Origin: JAABYT01 sp041581935
GTDB lineage: Bacteria > Pseudomonadota > Gammaproteobacteria > HK1
DNA: 21,143 bases
Direction of reading: 5' to 3'
Assembly (NCBI GenBank): GCA_041581935.1
Contig: JBFICP010000024.1
Span: forward strand, 1 to 21,143
Shown here piece after piece: positions 14,458 through 21,143 of the stretch. Both the position numbers and the translations under genes were made by a program. The notes beneath the pieces were generated by a model that was not told where the DNA came from, did no database searches, and was given only the letters and a program-made list of their open reading frames with translations. Position 1 is the first letter of the stretch. Each line of letters begins with the position of its first letter.

Positions 14458-15855
14458 ATGCCCGTCTTTCTGTGGACCGACATTCTGATCTTCTTGCTGC
14501 TCGCCGCGGTAACGGCCTTCGTGCTCTATGCGCGTCGACGCGAGCATTTGCGTGCGCCCTGGCGTCAGGTGGGACGAAGTCGCGTTGCCATGGCGTCGCT
14601 TGTCGTGCTGGGCCTGTATGTCGTCATCGGCTTGCTGGATTCCATGCACTACCGCCCGAGTCTGCCGTCGTCGGGGGAGGGCAAGCATGCGGGATACTCC
14701 ACCGAAGTGCTTAGCGTATTCGACCGGCTGGTGATGCATCTGCGCCGCATGCAGGAGAAGACCTACTCGGCACCCTTCGCGACCCATCTGTTCGTGAAGG
14801 AAACGGTCGAGACGGCTGACGGCGCGGTTGAGCGCCTCTATCCGAGACTGCGGTTCGGCGGACGGCACCTGGCGGACCCGCTGCGCGATCGAAGCGCCGA
14901 TATTCTCGCCACCGCTTCCAAAGCCGCCGTCGGCGGCCTGGCGCTGTGGCTCGTCGCGTCGGGTGCGTTCGTCGTGCTGTGGGCGCGCCGCCACCGCCGC
15001 CCGCTTGCGGATGCCACAGCCGAGATTCTCGCCGCGCGGACCGTGGTTCGATGGCGCTCGATGCTGATATCGCTCGGCGCATGCCTCGTTCTGGGTTGCG
15101 TGGTCGTGGCGCTCAGTTTCGACTACCACGTGCTCGGCACCGACAAGGTCGGCGAGGACGTTCTCTATCAAACGCTGAAGAGCGTGCGCACGGGACTTGT
15201 CATCGGAACCCTGACGACCCTGGTCATGCTGCCCTTCGCGATCGTGCTCGGAATCATGGCGGGGTACTTTCGCGGTTGGATCGATGACGCCATTCAGTAC
15301 CTTTATACGACGCTGAATTCCATACCCAGCGTGCTACTCATCGCCGCCGCCATTCTGATACTCCAGGTCTATCTCGATGGACATGCAAAAGAGATAGACA
15401 GCGCAGTGGAGCGCGCCGATCTGCGGCTGCTGTTCCTGTGCCTGATACTCGGCATGACCAGTTGGACGGGGCTGTGTCGTTACCTGCGGGCCGAATCGCT
15501 AAAGCTGCGCGAGGTGGACTACGTGCAAGCGGCGACCGCGCTGGGTTCGACACATTTCGCCATCCTCGCGCGGCATATTCTGCCGAACGTGATGCACATC
15601 GTGCTGATTACCGTAGTTCTGGACTTCAGCGGTCTCGTGCTCGCCGAGGCGGTGCTTTCCTACGTGCAGATAGGGGTCGATCCGACCATGCACAGCTGGG
15701 GCAACATGATCAACAGCGCGCGGCTGGAGATGGCTCGCGAGCCGGTCGTGTGGTGGTCGTTGAGCGCTGCCTTCGTATTCATGTTCACACTGGTGCTCGC
15801 GGCGAATCTTTTTTCCGATACGGTGCGCGATGCATTCGATCCGCGCCTGAGGTGA
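14458..15855 (+). CDS. ABC transporter permease, DppC/OppC type, with long N-terminal extension
   Basis: Second permease of the importer, 465 residues against roughly 300-340 for most family members. The conserved core begins around HVLGTDKVGEDVLYQ (224-238) and includes the EAA loop DYVQAATALGSTHFAILARH (354-373) and the ending DPRLR. Ahead of it are hydrophobic segments at about 7-24 and 44-62, a ~95-residue mostly polar insert and a further helix at ~157-176. The family usually has one N-terminal helix before a short periplasmic loop, so the insert and extra helix are unusual. The start ATG 14458 has no clear ribosome-binding site; coupling to the upstream gene (13-nt gap) is likely. Its stop lies within GAGGTGA, a ribosome-binding site for what follows. 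Confidence 0.92.
   Translation: MPVFLWTDILIFLLLAAVTAFVLYARRREHLRAPWRQVGRSRVAMASLVVLGLYVVIGLLDSMHYRPSLPSSGEGKHAGYSTEVLSVFDRLVMHLRRMQEKTYSAPFATHLFVKETVETADGAVERLYPRLRFGGRHLADPLRDRSADILATASKAAVGGLALWLVASGAFVVLWARRHRRPLADATAEILAARTVVRWRSMLISLGACLVLGCVVVALSFDYHVLGTDKVGEDVLYQTLKSVRTGLVIGTLTTLVMLPFAIVLGIMAGYFRGWIDDAIQYLYTTLNSIPSVLLIAAAILILQVYLDGHAKEIDSAVERADLRLLFLCLILGMTSWTGLCRYLRAESLKLREVDYVQAATALGSTHFAILARHILPNVMHIVLITVVLDFSGLVLAEAVLSYVQIGVDPTMHSWGNMINSARLEMAREPVVWWSLSAAFVFMFTLVLAANLFSDTVRDAFDPRLR
15849..15855 (+). promoter_or_regulatory. Strong Shine-Dalgarno sequence overlapping the permease stop
   Basis: GAGGTGA matches the anti-Shine-Dalgarno sequence over its full length, and the GAGG core lies 5 nt before ATG 15858. 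That ATG opens a tiny 18-codon ORF rather than the ATPase gene, whose own start at 15934 lacks any comparable site. Confidence 0.6.
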
Positions 15856-15857
15856 AT

Positions 15858-15914
15858 ATGGAGCCGCAGCGAAAACCGAACGCGAGAACAAGCAGATTTT
15901 TCCTTCTAGTATGA
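15858..15914 (+). CDS. Possible 18-residue leader ORF between permease and ATPase
   Basis: ATG 15858 to TGA 15912-15914 encodes MEPQRKPNARTSRFFLLV, a basic peptide with a hydrophobic end. It has the best ribosome-binding site in the transporter operon (GAGGTGA, 15849-15855). Its stop overlaps the next ATG (15911) as ATGA. I do not recognise the peptide. It may serve only to carry ribosomes across the 78-nt gap to the ATPase gene, or it may be fortuitous. Confidence 0.4.
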   Translation: MEPQRKPNARTSRFFLLV

Positions 15915-15937
15915 ACGCAATGGACGAAATGCAATGA
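15911..15937 (+). CDS. Possible 8-residue linking ORF ending in the ATPase start codon
   Basis: ATG 15911 to TGA 15935-15937 encodes MNAMDEMQ. It starts inside the ATGA that ends the preceding mini-ORF and ends inside the ATGA that opens the ATPase gene (15934-15937). It has three in-frame ATGs in eight codons. Such a short ORF could easily arise by chance; the paired overlaps are the only reason to list it. Confidence 0.3.
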   Translation: MNAMDEMQ

Positions 15938-17964
15938 CCGATACCGTGCTCAGTGTGCGGGGCCTGCGTACGCATCTCGGCACTTTTCGGGATCCGGTGC
16001 GCGCCGTGGACGGCGTGAGCTTCGATATCCGCGCTGGTGAGAGCTTCGCGCTGCTCGGTGAGTCCGGATGTGGCAAGTCCATGACGGCACTTTCCCTGCT
16101 GAGGCTGCTACCGCGCAGTGGCCGCATCGTCGGCGGTGAGGTCTTGTTTCGGGGACGCGATCTGCTGCGCCTGCCGGAAGCATCCATGCGCGAGGTGCGC
16201 GGCGGCGGAATTTCGATGGTGTTCCAGGAACCCATGACGTCTCTGAACCCGGTTATGACGGTGGGCGATCAGGTCGCCGAAGCGCTCGCGAGTCACACGA
16301 GAACGGGCGGCGATAATCGGCGCCAGCGGGTCGCAGAGCTGCTCGAGGCGGTACGTATTCCAGATCCCGAACGGCGCATTGACGAGTACCCGCACCAGCT
16401 CTCGGGGGGCATGAAGCAGCGTGTGGTCATCGCCATGGCGCTTGCCGGCGACCCTGCGCTGCTCGTCGCCGATGAGCCAACCACGGCGCTCGACGTCACC
16501 ATCCAGGCCCAGGTGCTGGATTTGCTGCGCACTCTGCAACTCGAGCGGCACATGTCCATCATGTTGATAACCCACGACCTCGGGGTCGTCGCGGAAACCA
16601 CCGACCGGGTGGCCGTCATGTATGCCGGTCAGATCGTCGAGCAGGCAACGCGCCGGGCGTTCTTTGCCGATCCGCGCCATCCCTACAGTCGCATGTTGTT
16701 CGACTCGCTTCCCGATTTGGACAAGCGCCGCCGCGACCTGCAGGTCATTCCGGGCTTCGTGCCTTCGTTGCGCACCGAGTTTCAGGGCTGCCGCTTCGCC
16801 GCGCGCTGCGATGCCGTGATGGACGTGTGCCGCACGCAGGCTCCAGCATGGCACGAGAGCGATGCGCACGGCGCCCTGTGTCACCTTTACGCGGATAGAA
16901 CGGATACGAATCCGCCCGAGCAACGCCGCGAGCGCCCGACGCCGTTGGCGCACGGCAAAAAACACGATGTCCCGGTGGGCCAGGAAGCCCTGCTCAATAC
17001 TCGTGATCTGGTCGTGCATTTCCCCATCCAAAAGGGCCTGTTCAAGCGCACGGTCGGTTACGTGCGTGCCGTCGACGGTGTCGAGCTCGCCATCGCGCGC
17101 GGCAAAACGCTGGCGCTGGTGGGCGAATCGGGCTGCGGCAAGAGCACCGTCGGCAAGGGCATACTGCAGTTGCTGCGCGTCACGGGTGGCCAGGTGCGTT
17201 TCGATGGCGACGAGCTTACCGTCCTCTCGGGGGAAAGGCTTCGCCGTCGCCGCTCGGAGATGCAGATCATCTTTCAGGACCCCGTATCATCGATGAACCC
17301 ACGCATGATGGTCGGCGACATCATCGCCGAGGGGCTCGTGGCCCAGGGGATCGGCACCGGGCGCGGGGATCATGCGAAGCGCGTGGCGATGTTGCTCGAG
17401 CAGGTCGGCATGCCGGTCGACAGCGCCGAGCGCTATCCCCACGAGTTTTCCGGTGGACAACGCCAGCGTATCTGCATCGCACGGGCACTGGCCGTGGAGC
17501 CGAAGCTCATCATCTGCGACGAGCCGACCAGTGCTCTCGACGTTTCGGTGCAGGCACAGATCCTCAACCTGTTGAAGCGTCTGCAGGACGACCTCGGGCT
17601 TTCGTATCTGTTCATTACCCACGACGTGTCCGTGGTCTCGTACATTGCCGACGAGGTCGCGGTCATGTATCTGGGACGCATCGTCGAGCACGGCGACGTG
17701 GAGACTATCCTGCGACATCCCGCCCACCCGTATACCGAGGCGCTGATGGCCGCGGTGCCGCGCATCGAAAGCGAGGGGGTAGCGGGAAAGGGACGCGCCG
17801 TGGTGCGCGTTGAAGGAGATCTGCCGTCACCGGTCAACCCGCCGACGGGCTGTCATTTTCACCCGCGTTGCGCCAAAGTCATGCCGAGGTGCACGGAACG
17901 CTATCCGGGTCGCTCTGAGCTAGGCGAGGGGCATTCGACGCGTTGCCACCTCTATGATCAGTAA
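15934..17964 (+). CDS. Fused dual ATPase of peptide-type ABC importer (DppD-DppF / YejF-like)
   Basis: A 676-residue cytoplasmic protein joining both ATPase subunits of the importer. Half 1 has Walker A GESGCGKS (42-49), signature LSGGM (156-160), Walker B with E181 and switch H214. Half 2 has Walker A GESGCGKS (397-404), signature FSGGQ (505-509), E530 and H563. All catalytic residues are present in both halves. Each half ends in the oligopeptide-transporter C-terminal region with a C-x5-C-x6-C plus distal C motif: C286, C292, C299, C316 and C640, C646, C653, C671. Such cysteines hold an iron-sulfur cluster in some characterised relatives, to my knowledge. ATG 15934 gives the family N-terminus but has no ribosome-binding site. 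It is the last gene of the operon and converges on the small gene after 25 bp. Confidence 0.95.
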   Translation: MTDTVLSVRGLRTHLGTFRDPVRAVDGVSFDIRAGESFALLGESGCGKSMTALSLLRLLPRSGRIVGGEVLFRGRDLLRLPEASMREVRGGGISMVFQEPMTSLNPVMTVGDQVAEALASHTRTGGDNRRQRVAELLEAVRIPDPERRIDEYPHQLSGGMKQRVVIAMALAGDPALLVADEPTTALDVTIQAQVLDLLRTLQLERHMSIMLITHDLGVVAETTDRVAVMYAGQIVEQATRRAFFADPRHPYSRMLFDSLPDLDKRRRDLQVIPGFVPSLRTEFQGCRFAARCDAVMDVCRTQAPAWHESDAHGALCHLYADRTDTNPPEQRRERPTPLAHGKKHDVPVGQEALLNTRDLVVHFPIQKGLFKRTVGYVRAVDGVELAIARGKTLALVGESGCGKSTVGKGILQLLRVTGGQVRFDGDELTVLSGERLRRRRSEMQIIFQDPVSSMNPRMMVGDIIAEGLVAQGIGTGRGDHAKRVAMLLEQVGMPVDSAERYPHEFSGGQRQRICIARALAVEPKLIICDEPTSALDVSVQAQILNLLKRLQDDLGLSYLFITHDVSVVSYIADEVAVMYLGRIVEHGDVETILRHPAHPYTEALMAAVPRIESEGVAGKGRAVVRVEGDLPSPVNPPTGCHFHPRCAKVMPRCTERYPGRSELGEGHSTRCHLYDQ

Positions 17965-17989
17965 TGGGATGAGTAAGGCTCGTCGGTGG

Positions 17990-18199
17990 TTATTGCTGCT
18001 TGATCCACTGGCCGAAGGTGCACTCGTACTCGGCGCCTTCGCTCTCGACCACCTGACCTTCCTTGAATTCCTGGTCGTTCCAGTAGCAGACTTTGCTCGC
18101 CTGATCCAGCATCACGGTGGACTCTTCCTCGATGGGACCGGCCACGGGAGAGTTCTTCTTGCTGTGGTCCATCGCCTCGACAGAAATCTTCTCTGACAT
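17990..18199 (-). CDS. Small acidic two-cysteine protein, possibly DUF1496-like
   Basis: A 69-residue protein with no signal peptide or membrane helix. The first ~30 residues are polar and probably disordered. The C-terminal half, VCYWNDQEFKEGQVVESEGAEYEC, has Cys38 and Cys60 separated by a charged turn-rich stretch and ends near a tryptophan, which resembles the small DUF1496-type C-Y-x-G-x-x-Y/F-x-x-G pattern; I hold that assignment loosely. ATG 18199 is preferred to GTG 18205 because GGAG lies 7 nt before it and would overlap nothing. It sits on the same strand as, and 171 bp downstream of, the Ser/Thr kinase gene, with a candidate promoter of its own. Function unknown. Confidence 0.75.
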   Translation of the reverse strand: MSEKISVEAMDHSKKNSPVAGPIEEESTVMLDQASKVCYWNDQEFKEGQVVESEGAEYECTFGQWIKQQ

Positions 18200-18321
18200 G
18201 CTCACTCTCCGTCTCTTACGTGATTACCGGGGAAGAAATAATTGCGTTGGAGAAACGCCCGAATTACCGCCCGAGCGACGGGGACGCTATTAAGCTCTTG
18301 CATTGAGACTATCTCAGCTCC

Positions 18322-18348
18322 AGTTTAGCACACGGTCGGGATTGGCAA
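18322..18348 (-). promoter_or_regulatory. Candidate extended -10 promoter of the small two-cysteine gene
   Basis: On the minus strand TTGCCA (18348-18343, 5/6 match) is followed after 15 nt by TAAACT (18327-18322, 4/6), which carries an upstream TGC that fits the extended -10 pattern. It is about 123 nt before the ATG. The spacer is short, so the extended -10 would have to compensate. Confidence 0.35.
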
Positions 18349-18370
18349 GGGCGATTCGAGGCGCGAGGTT

Positions 18371-19663
18371 TCAGGCGACGTAGCGGGCGAGCTCCTCGCT
18401 GGTGCTTGTCAGTCGCTCGATGAGTGTGCGCAGGAAAATCTGATTGAAGCGAAGCTGGGTCGCCGTCGACGCCTGTTCCATGAGCGCGGCATCGACGCGC
18501 AGCAGCTCGACGTCTCCGATGGCGACAATCGATGCGCTACGTTGGGTTCGCGAGACGTAGCTCATCTCACCGAAACAATCGCCCTTACTGAGTGTGCTGA
18601 TTTGCTTGGCGTTCTTCACCACGGCCACTTCGCCGGATACGATGACGAAGAACGAGTGCTCGAGGGTGCCTTCGTCGACGATGCTGTCAAGCGGCTGGAA
18701 TTGTTTCCAGTCGGCCGCAGCGATGACTTCGCTGATCTCGGCATCGGTGAACTCGTTGAAGAATCGCAGCGCCCGTACGGTATTGAACTTGTCTTCGGTC
18801 GGTGGCGGCTTCGCGGGCTCTTCCAGGTGCGAGAATACGCTGGCCAGCTCCGCCGCCATTTCCCGTCCCGTCTGGTAACGCGCATCGAGCGTCTTGGCCA
18901 TCGCCTTGGCGACAATTTGCGCGAGAGCCTCCGGGACTTCCGGGCGCAAATTGCGCATCGGCGTCGGATCCTCGTGCAGGATCTGATAGATGAGCTTCGA
19001 CAATCCGTTGGCGGCGAATGGCGGCCTGCCGGTCAGAAGCTCGTAGGCGACGACGCCGAGCGAATAGATGTCGGTCTGTGCGGTGACCTCCTGCTCGCGG
19101 GCCTGCTCCGGAGACATGTAGCGCGGCGATCCCAGCAACCCCATCACCTGAGTCTGATCGCCCGATGAGTACTGGGCGATGCCGAAATCGCAGATCTTCA
19201 CGGTTCCGTCGGCGGTCAACATGATGTTGGTGGCCTTGATGTCCCTGTGGATGACACCGCGACGATGAGCGTAGTCGAGCGCCTTGGCGCATTGATACAG
19301 GATCTCGACCGCGCGCTCGACCGAAAGCAGGTTGTCGATATTTTCCTTGTCGATGTAGCTCTTCAGAGTATCGCCACCGTCGAGAAACTCGAGCACGATA
19401 TAGGGCTGATCGGCGTCCTCGCCGGCGTCCAGCACACTCAGAATATTCGGGTGGTCCAGGGATCCGGTGGTATGCGCTTCATTGAAGAACAGCTTCTTCG
19501 CCAGGCGGCTCGACTGCGACTCCTGTTCGTCGGATATGGAGCAGACCTTGATGGCGACCCTGCGATCGGCAAACGGATCGTGGCCGGCATACACGACGCC
19601 CATGCTGCCGCGTCCGACGCAGTCCACGATTTCGTACTTTCCAAGCTTCTCAGGAATCTTCAT
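18371..19663 (-). CDS. Ser/Thr protein kinase fused to a C-terminal cyclic-nucleotide-binding domain
   Basis: A 430-residue soluble protein. The Hanks-type kinase domain spans about residues 8-280: glycine loop GRGSMGVV (17-24), Lys39 in VAIKV, Glu62, catalytic loop HRDIKATN (139-146, an RD kinase), DFG (159-161) and SPE (184-186). All residues needed for phosphotransfer are present. After a short proline-containing linker (~282-295), a CRP-like domain covers ~298-415 with a phosphate-binding cassette FGEMSYVSRTQRSAS containing Glu366 and Arg375-Ser376-Ala377, the residues that hold the cyclic phosphate in CRP and PKA. No membrane helix or PASTA repeat is present. The start ATG 19663 immediately precedes the kinase fold but has no good ribosome-binding site. 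Substrate and ligand are unknown. Confidence 0.93.
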   Translation of the reverse strand: MKIPEKLGKYEIVDCVGRGSMGVVYAGHDPFADRRVAIKVCSISDEQESQSSRLAKKLFFNEAHTTGSLDHPNILSVLDAGEDADQPYIVLEFLDGGDTLKSYIDKENIDNLLSVERAVEILYQCAKALDYAHRRGVIHRDIKATNIMLTADGTVKICDFGIAQYSSGDQTQVMGLLGSPRYMSPEQAREQEVTAQTDIYSLGVVAYELLTGRPPFAANGLSKLIYQILHEDPTPMRNLRPEVPEALAQIVAKAMAKTLDARYQTGREMAAELASVFSHLEEPAKPPPTEDKFNTVRALRFFNEFTDAEISEVIAAADWKQFQPLDSIVDEGTLEHSFFVIVSGEVAVVKNAKQISTLSKGDCFGEMSYVSRTQRSASIVAIGDVELLRVDAALMEQASTATQLRFNQIFLRTLIERLTSTSEELARYVA

Positions 19664-19827
19664 TGTCAGCTTTTAGCCGAGAGGAACTGGAAGTATGGTC
19701 GTGAAACCCGCGTGTTTCTGTGACCGCGGACCCAACGCGATGGGATACGCCGAGGAATGACGGCGTGAACGGGCGGCGAACGCCGCATAGACTTTGATTT
19801 AAGAAGGAATCGTAACCCGCTGAAGAA

Positions 19828-19847
19828 AAGTAGAATAACTTCTACTT
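19828..19847 (-). terminator. Probable intrinsic terminator of mltD
   Basis: Read on the minus strand, AAGTAGAA and TTCTACTT form a perfect 8-bp stem around a 4-nt GTTA loop, 13 nt after the mltD stop, followed by the T-rich stretch TTCTTC. The stem is AT-rich and the T run is interrupted by C, so it may be only moderately efficient. It separates mltD from the kinase gene, which then needs its own promoter in 19664-19800; I could not identify one with confidence. Confidence 0.6.
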
Positions 19848-19860
19848 CGGATAAATCGCT

Positions 19861-21143
19861 TCAGATGCTGTCGGGAATGCCTCCGGCAGCTCGTGCAGCT
19901 TCCGCGGCAGCGCCCTGCGAGGTCTCCGGGGCTTTCAGCACCAGCGTCTGACCGGGTTGCAACGGCGCGTTCCAGTCGATGCGGTTCCACTCGGCGAGCT
20001 TGCGGGCGGAAAGTCGATAGCGGCGCGCGATGGTCCAGAGATTGTCGCCGCGACGCACGACGTGCACGGACTTGTCGGCAACGGTGCCCGACGACTGCCC
20101 CGTGGCCGCAGGGGCGACGACGACTTTCGGCGTGGCCGCTCGCCGTGTACCGCGGTAGATGACCAGGCGCTTTCCCGGGCGCAGCACGCTGCGCTTGGAA
20201 ATCCCGTTCCAGGCGGCAAGCTTGTTCACCGACACACCGAAGCGCCGTGAAATGACCCACAGGCTGTCGCCCTGGCGAACCCGGTAGACGATCTTGGTGC
20301 CGCTTCCCGGGACGCCCCGACGCATCGCGCGGCGCATGTCGGCGCTCAAACGGTAATCGGCCAGGCTGCGCGATGCCACCGGAACGATCAGGCTACGCCC
20401 CCTGCGGATGACGGTGCCGCGCAGATTGTTCGCATCCTTGATTACGGAGATGCTGGTGCGGTATTTCTGGGCGATGGTGCCGAGGGTATCGCCGCGGCCG
20501 ATTACGTGACGGTGCCAGCGAACGCGCTGGTCCGCCGGCAGCTCCTCGAGACGGCGCTCGAAATCGGCAACCGCATCCACCGGCAACAGCAGTCGGTGTG
20601 GGCCTTCCGGATCGGTGGCCCAGCGGCTGAAGCCGGGATTCAGCAGGTAGAGTTCTTCGAGCGACACGTCGGCCATGTCCGCGGCGAGCGCCAGATCAAT
20701 CTGACCATCAAGGTGGGTGGCGGCGAAGTAGGGCTCGTCGGGTATCGATTTGAGCTCGAGCCCGTGGTCGCTCGGGTCGGCAACGATGGCGCTCACCGCG
20801 AGCAGGCGCGGGACATAGCTGCGGGTCTCGTTCGGCAGCTTGAGCGACCAGAAATCGACGGGTTTGCCGGCGCGGCGATTGCGTCGAATGGCTTTTCGAA
20901 CATTGCCCTCGCCGGAATTGTAGGCGGCGAGCGCGAGCAGCCAGTCGCCTGAAAATTCGGCGTGCAGCTTCTCCAGGTAGTCGAGCGCGGCGCGGGTCGA
21001 CGCAACGACATCGCGGCGGCCGTCATACCACCAGCTGTAACGGAGCCCGTAGAGGCGGCCTGTCGAGGGTATGAATTGCCAGATCCCCGAGGCGCGTGCC
21101 GGGGAATAGGCGAATGGCTGATAGGCGCTTTCCACCACCGGCA
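19861..21143 (-). CDS. mltD: Membrane-bound lytic murein transglycosylase D, 5'-truncated by the window edge
   Basis: Periplasmic enzyme that cleaves the MurNAc-GlcNAc bond of peptidoglycan, leaving 1,6-anhydro ends. The frame is open to the right edge; the first visible residues are PVVESAYQPFAYS, so the catalytic glutamate of the ES motif is only a few residues inside the window, and the signal or lipoprotein peptide is missing. The SLT fold continues with ASGIWQFIPSTG, YDGRRDVVAST and LLALAAYNSGEGNV. Three LysM repeats follow, starting near RHVIGRGDTL, YRVRQGDSL and HVVRRGDNL, which bind peptidoglycan. The order LPVVESA...AYNSGEG...LysM is diagnostic of MltD. The C-terminal ~20 residues after the last LysM are Ala-rich. 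Position beyond the fabI/ABC transporter region agrees with the conserved block. Confidence 0.96.
   Translation of the reverse strand, partial: PVVESAYQPFAYSPARASGIWQFIPSTGRLYGLRYSWWYDGRRDVVASTRAALDYLEKLHAEFSGDWLLALAAYNSGEGNVRKAIRRNRRAGKPVDFWSLKLPNETRSYVPRLLAVSAIVADPSDHGLELKSIPDEPYFAATHLDGQIDLALAADMADVSLEELYLLNPGFSRWATDPEGPHRLLLPVDAVADFERRLEELPADQRVRWHRHVIGRGDTLGTIAQKYRTSISVIKDANNLRGTVIRRGRSLIVPVASRSLADYRLSADMRRAMRRGVPGSGTKIVYRVRQGDSLWVISRRFGVSVNKLAAWNGISKRSVLRPGKRLVIYRGTRRAATPKVVVAPAATGQSSGTVADKSVHVVRRGDNLWTIARRYRLSARKLAEWNRIDWNAPLQPGQTLVLKAPETSQGAAAEAARAAGGIPDSI

Noticed and set aside
19761..19786. GC-rich inverted repeats CGGCGT/ACGCCG and GCGGCG/CGCCGC upstream of the kinase gene.
   Set aside because: They compete for the same bases, have no T run and lie in a position where no terminator is needed; could be an operator but nothing supports it.

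Overview
The window is about 21 kb of dense, GC-rich DNA of gammaproteobacterial type. The evidence is the housekeeping order tig-clpP-clpX-lon-hupB-(tRNA-Val, tRNA-Asp)-ppiD, followed by fabI, a dipeptide/oligopeptide-type ABC transporter and mltD. I recall a very similar order around ppiD-fabI-ABC transporter-mltD in Pseudomonas. I cannot name a genus. Both window edges cut a gene: tig lacks its 5' end on the left and mltD lacks its 5' end on the right.

Region 1 (1-8432, + strand) is a protein quality-control block. It holds trigger factor, the ClpP peptidase and its ClpX unfoldase, Lon protease, the nucleoid protein HU, two tRNA genes and the membrane-anchored periplasmic chaperone PpiD. 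tig, clpP and clpX are close enough to form one transcript. lon follows a 261-bp spacer with a candidate promoter. A good intrinsic terminator separates lon from hupB. The two tRNAs start 12 nt after the hupB stop and end at a very strong terminator.

Region 2 (8449-11138, - strand) holds an HNH nuclease-family gene converging on ppiD, then fabI with a zinc-type L-asparaginase gene overlapping its stop codon by 4 nt. fabI diverges from the transporter.

Region 3 (11275-17964, + strand) is a four-gene peptide-type ABC importer: a binding protein with an apparent C-terminal membrane anchor, two permeases (the second with a long N-terminal extension) and a fused double ATPase carrying a four-cysteine motif in each half. 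Between the second permease and the ATPase lie two tiny ORFs chained by ATGA overlaps, the first behind a strong Shine-Dalgarno sequence.

Region 4 (17990-21143, - strand) holds a small acidic two-cysteine protein, a soluble Ser/Thr kinase fused to a C-terminal cyclic-nucleotide-binding domain, and the lytic transglycosylase MltD with three LysM repeats.

Most of the window is conserved core genome. The parts that look added or unusual are the HNH gene, the fabI-coupled asparaginase, the transporter's anchor and mini-ORFs, and the kinase/small-protein pair. I found no CRISPR array, insertion sequence, phage gene or integrase.
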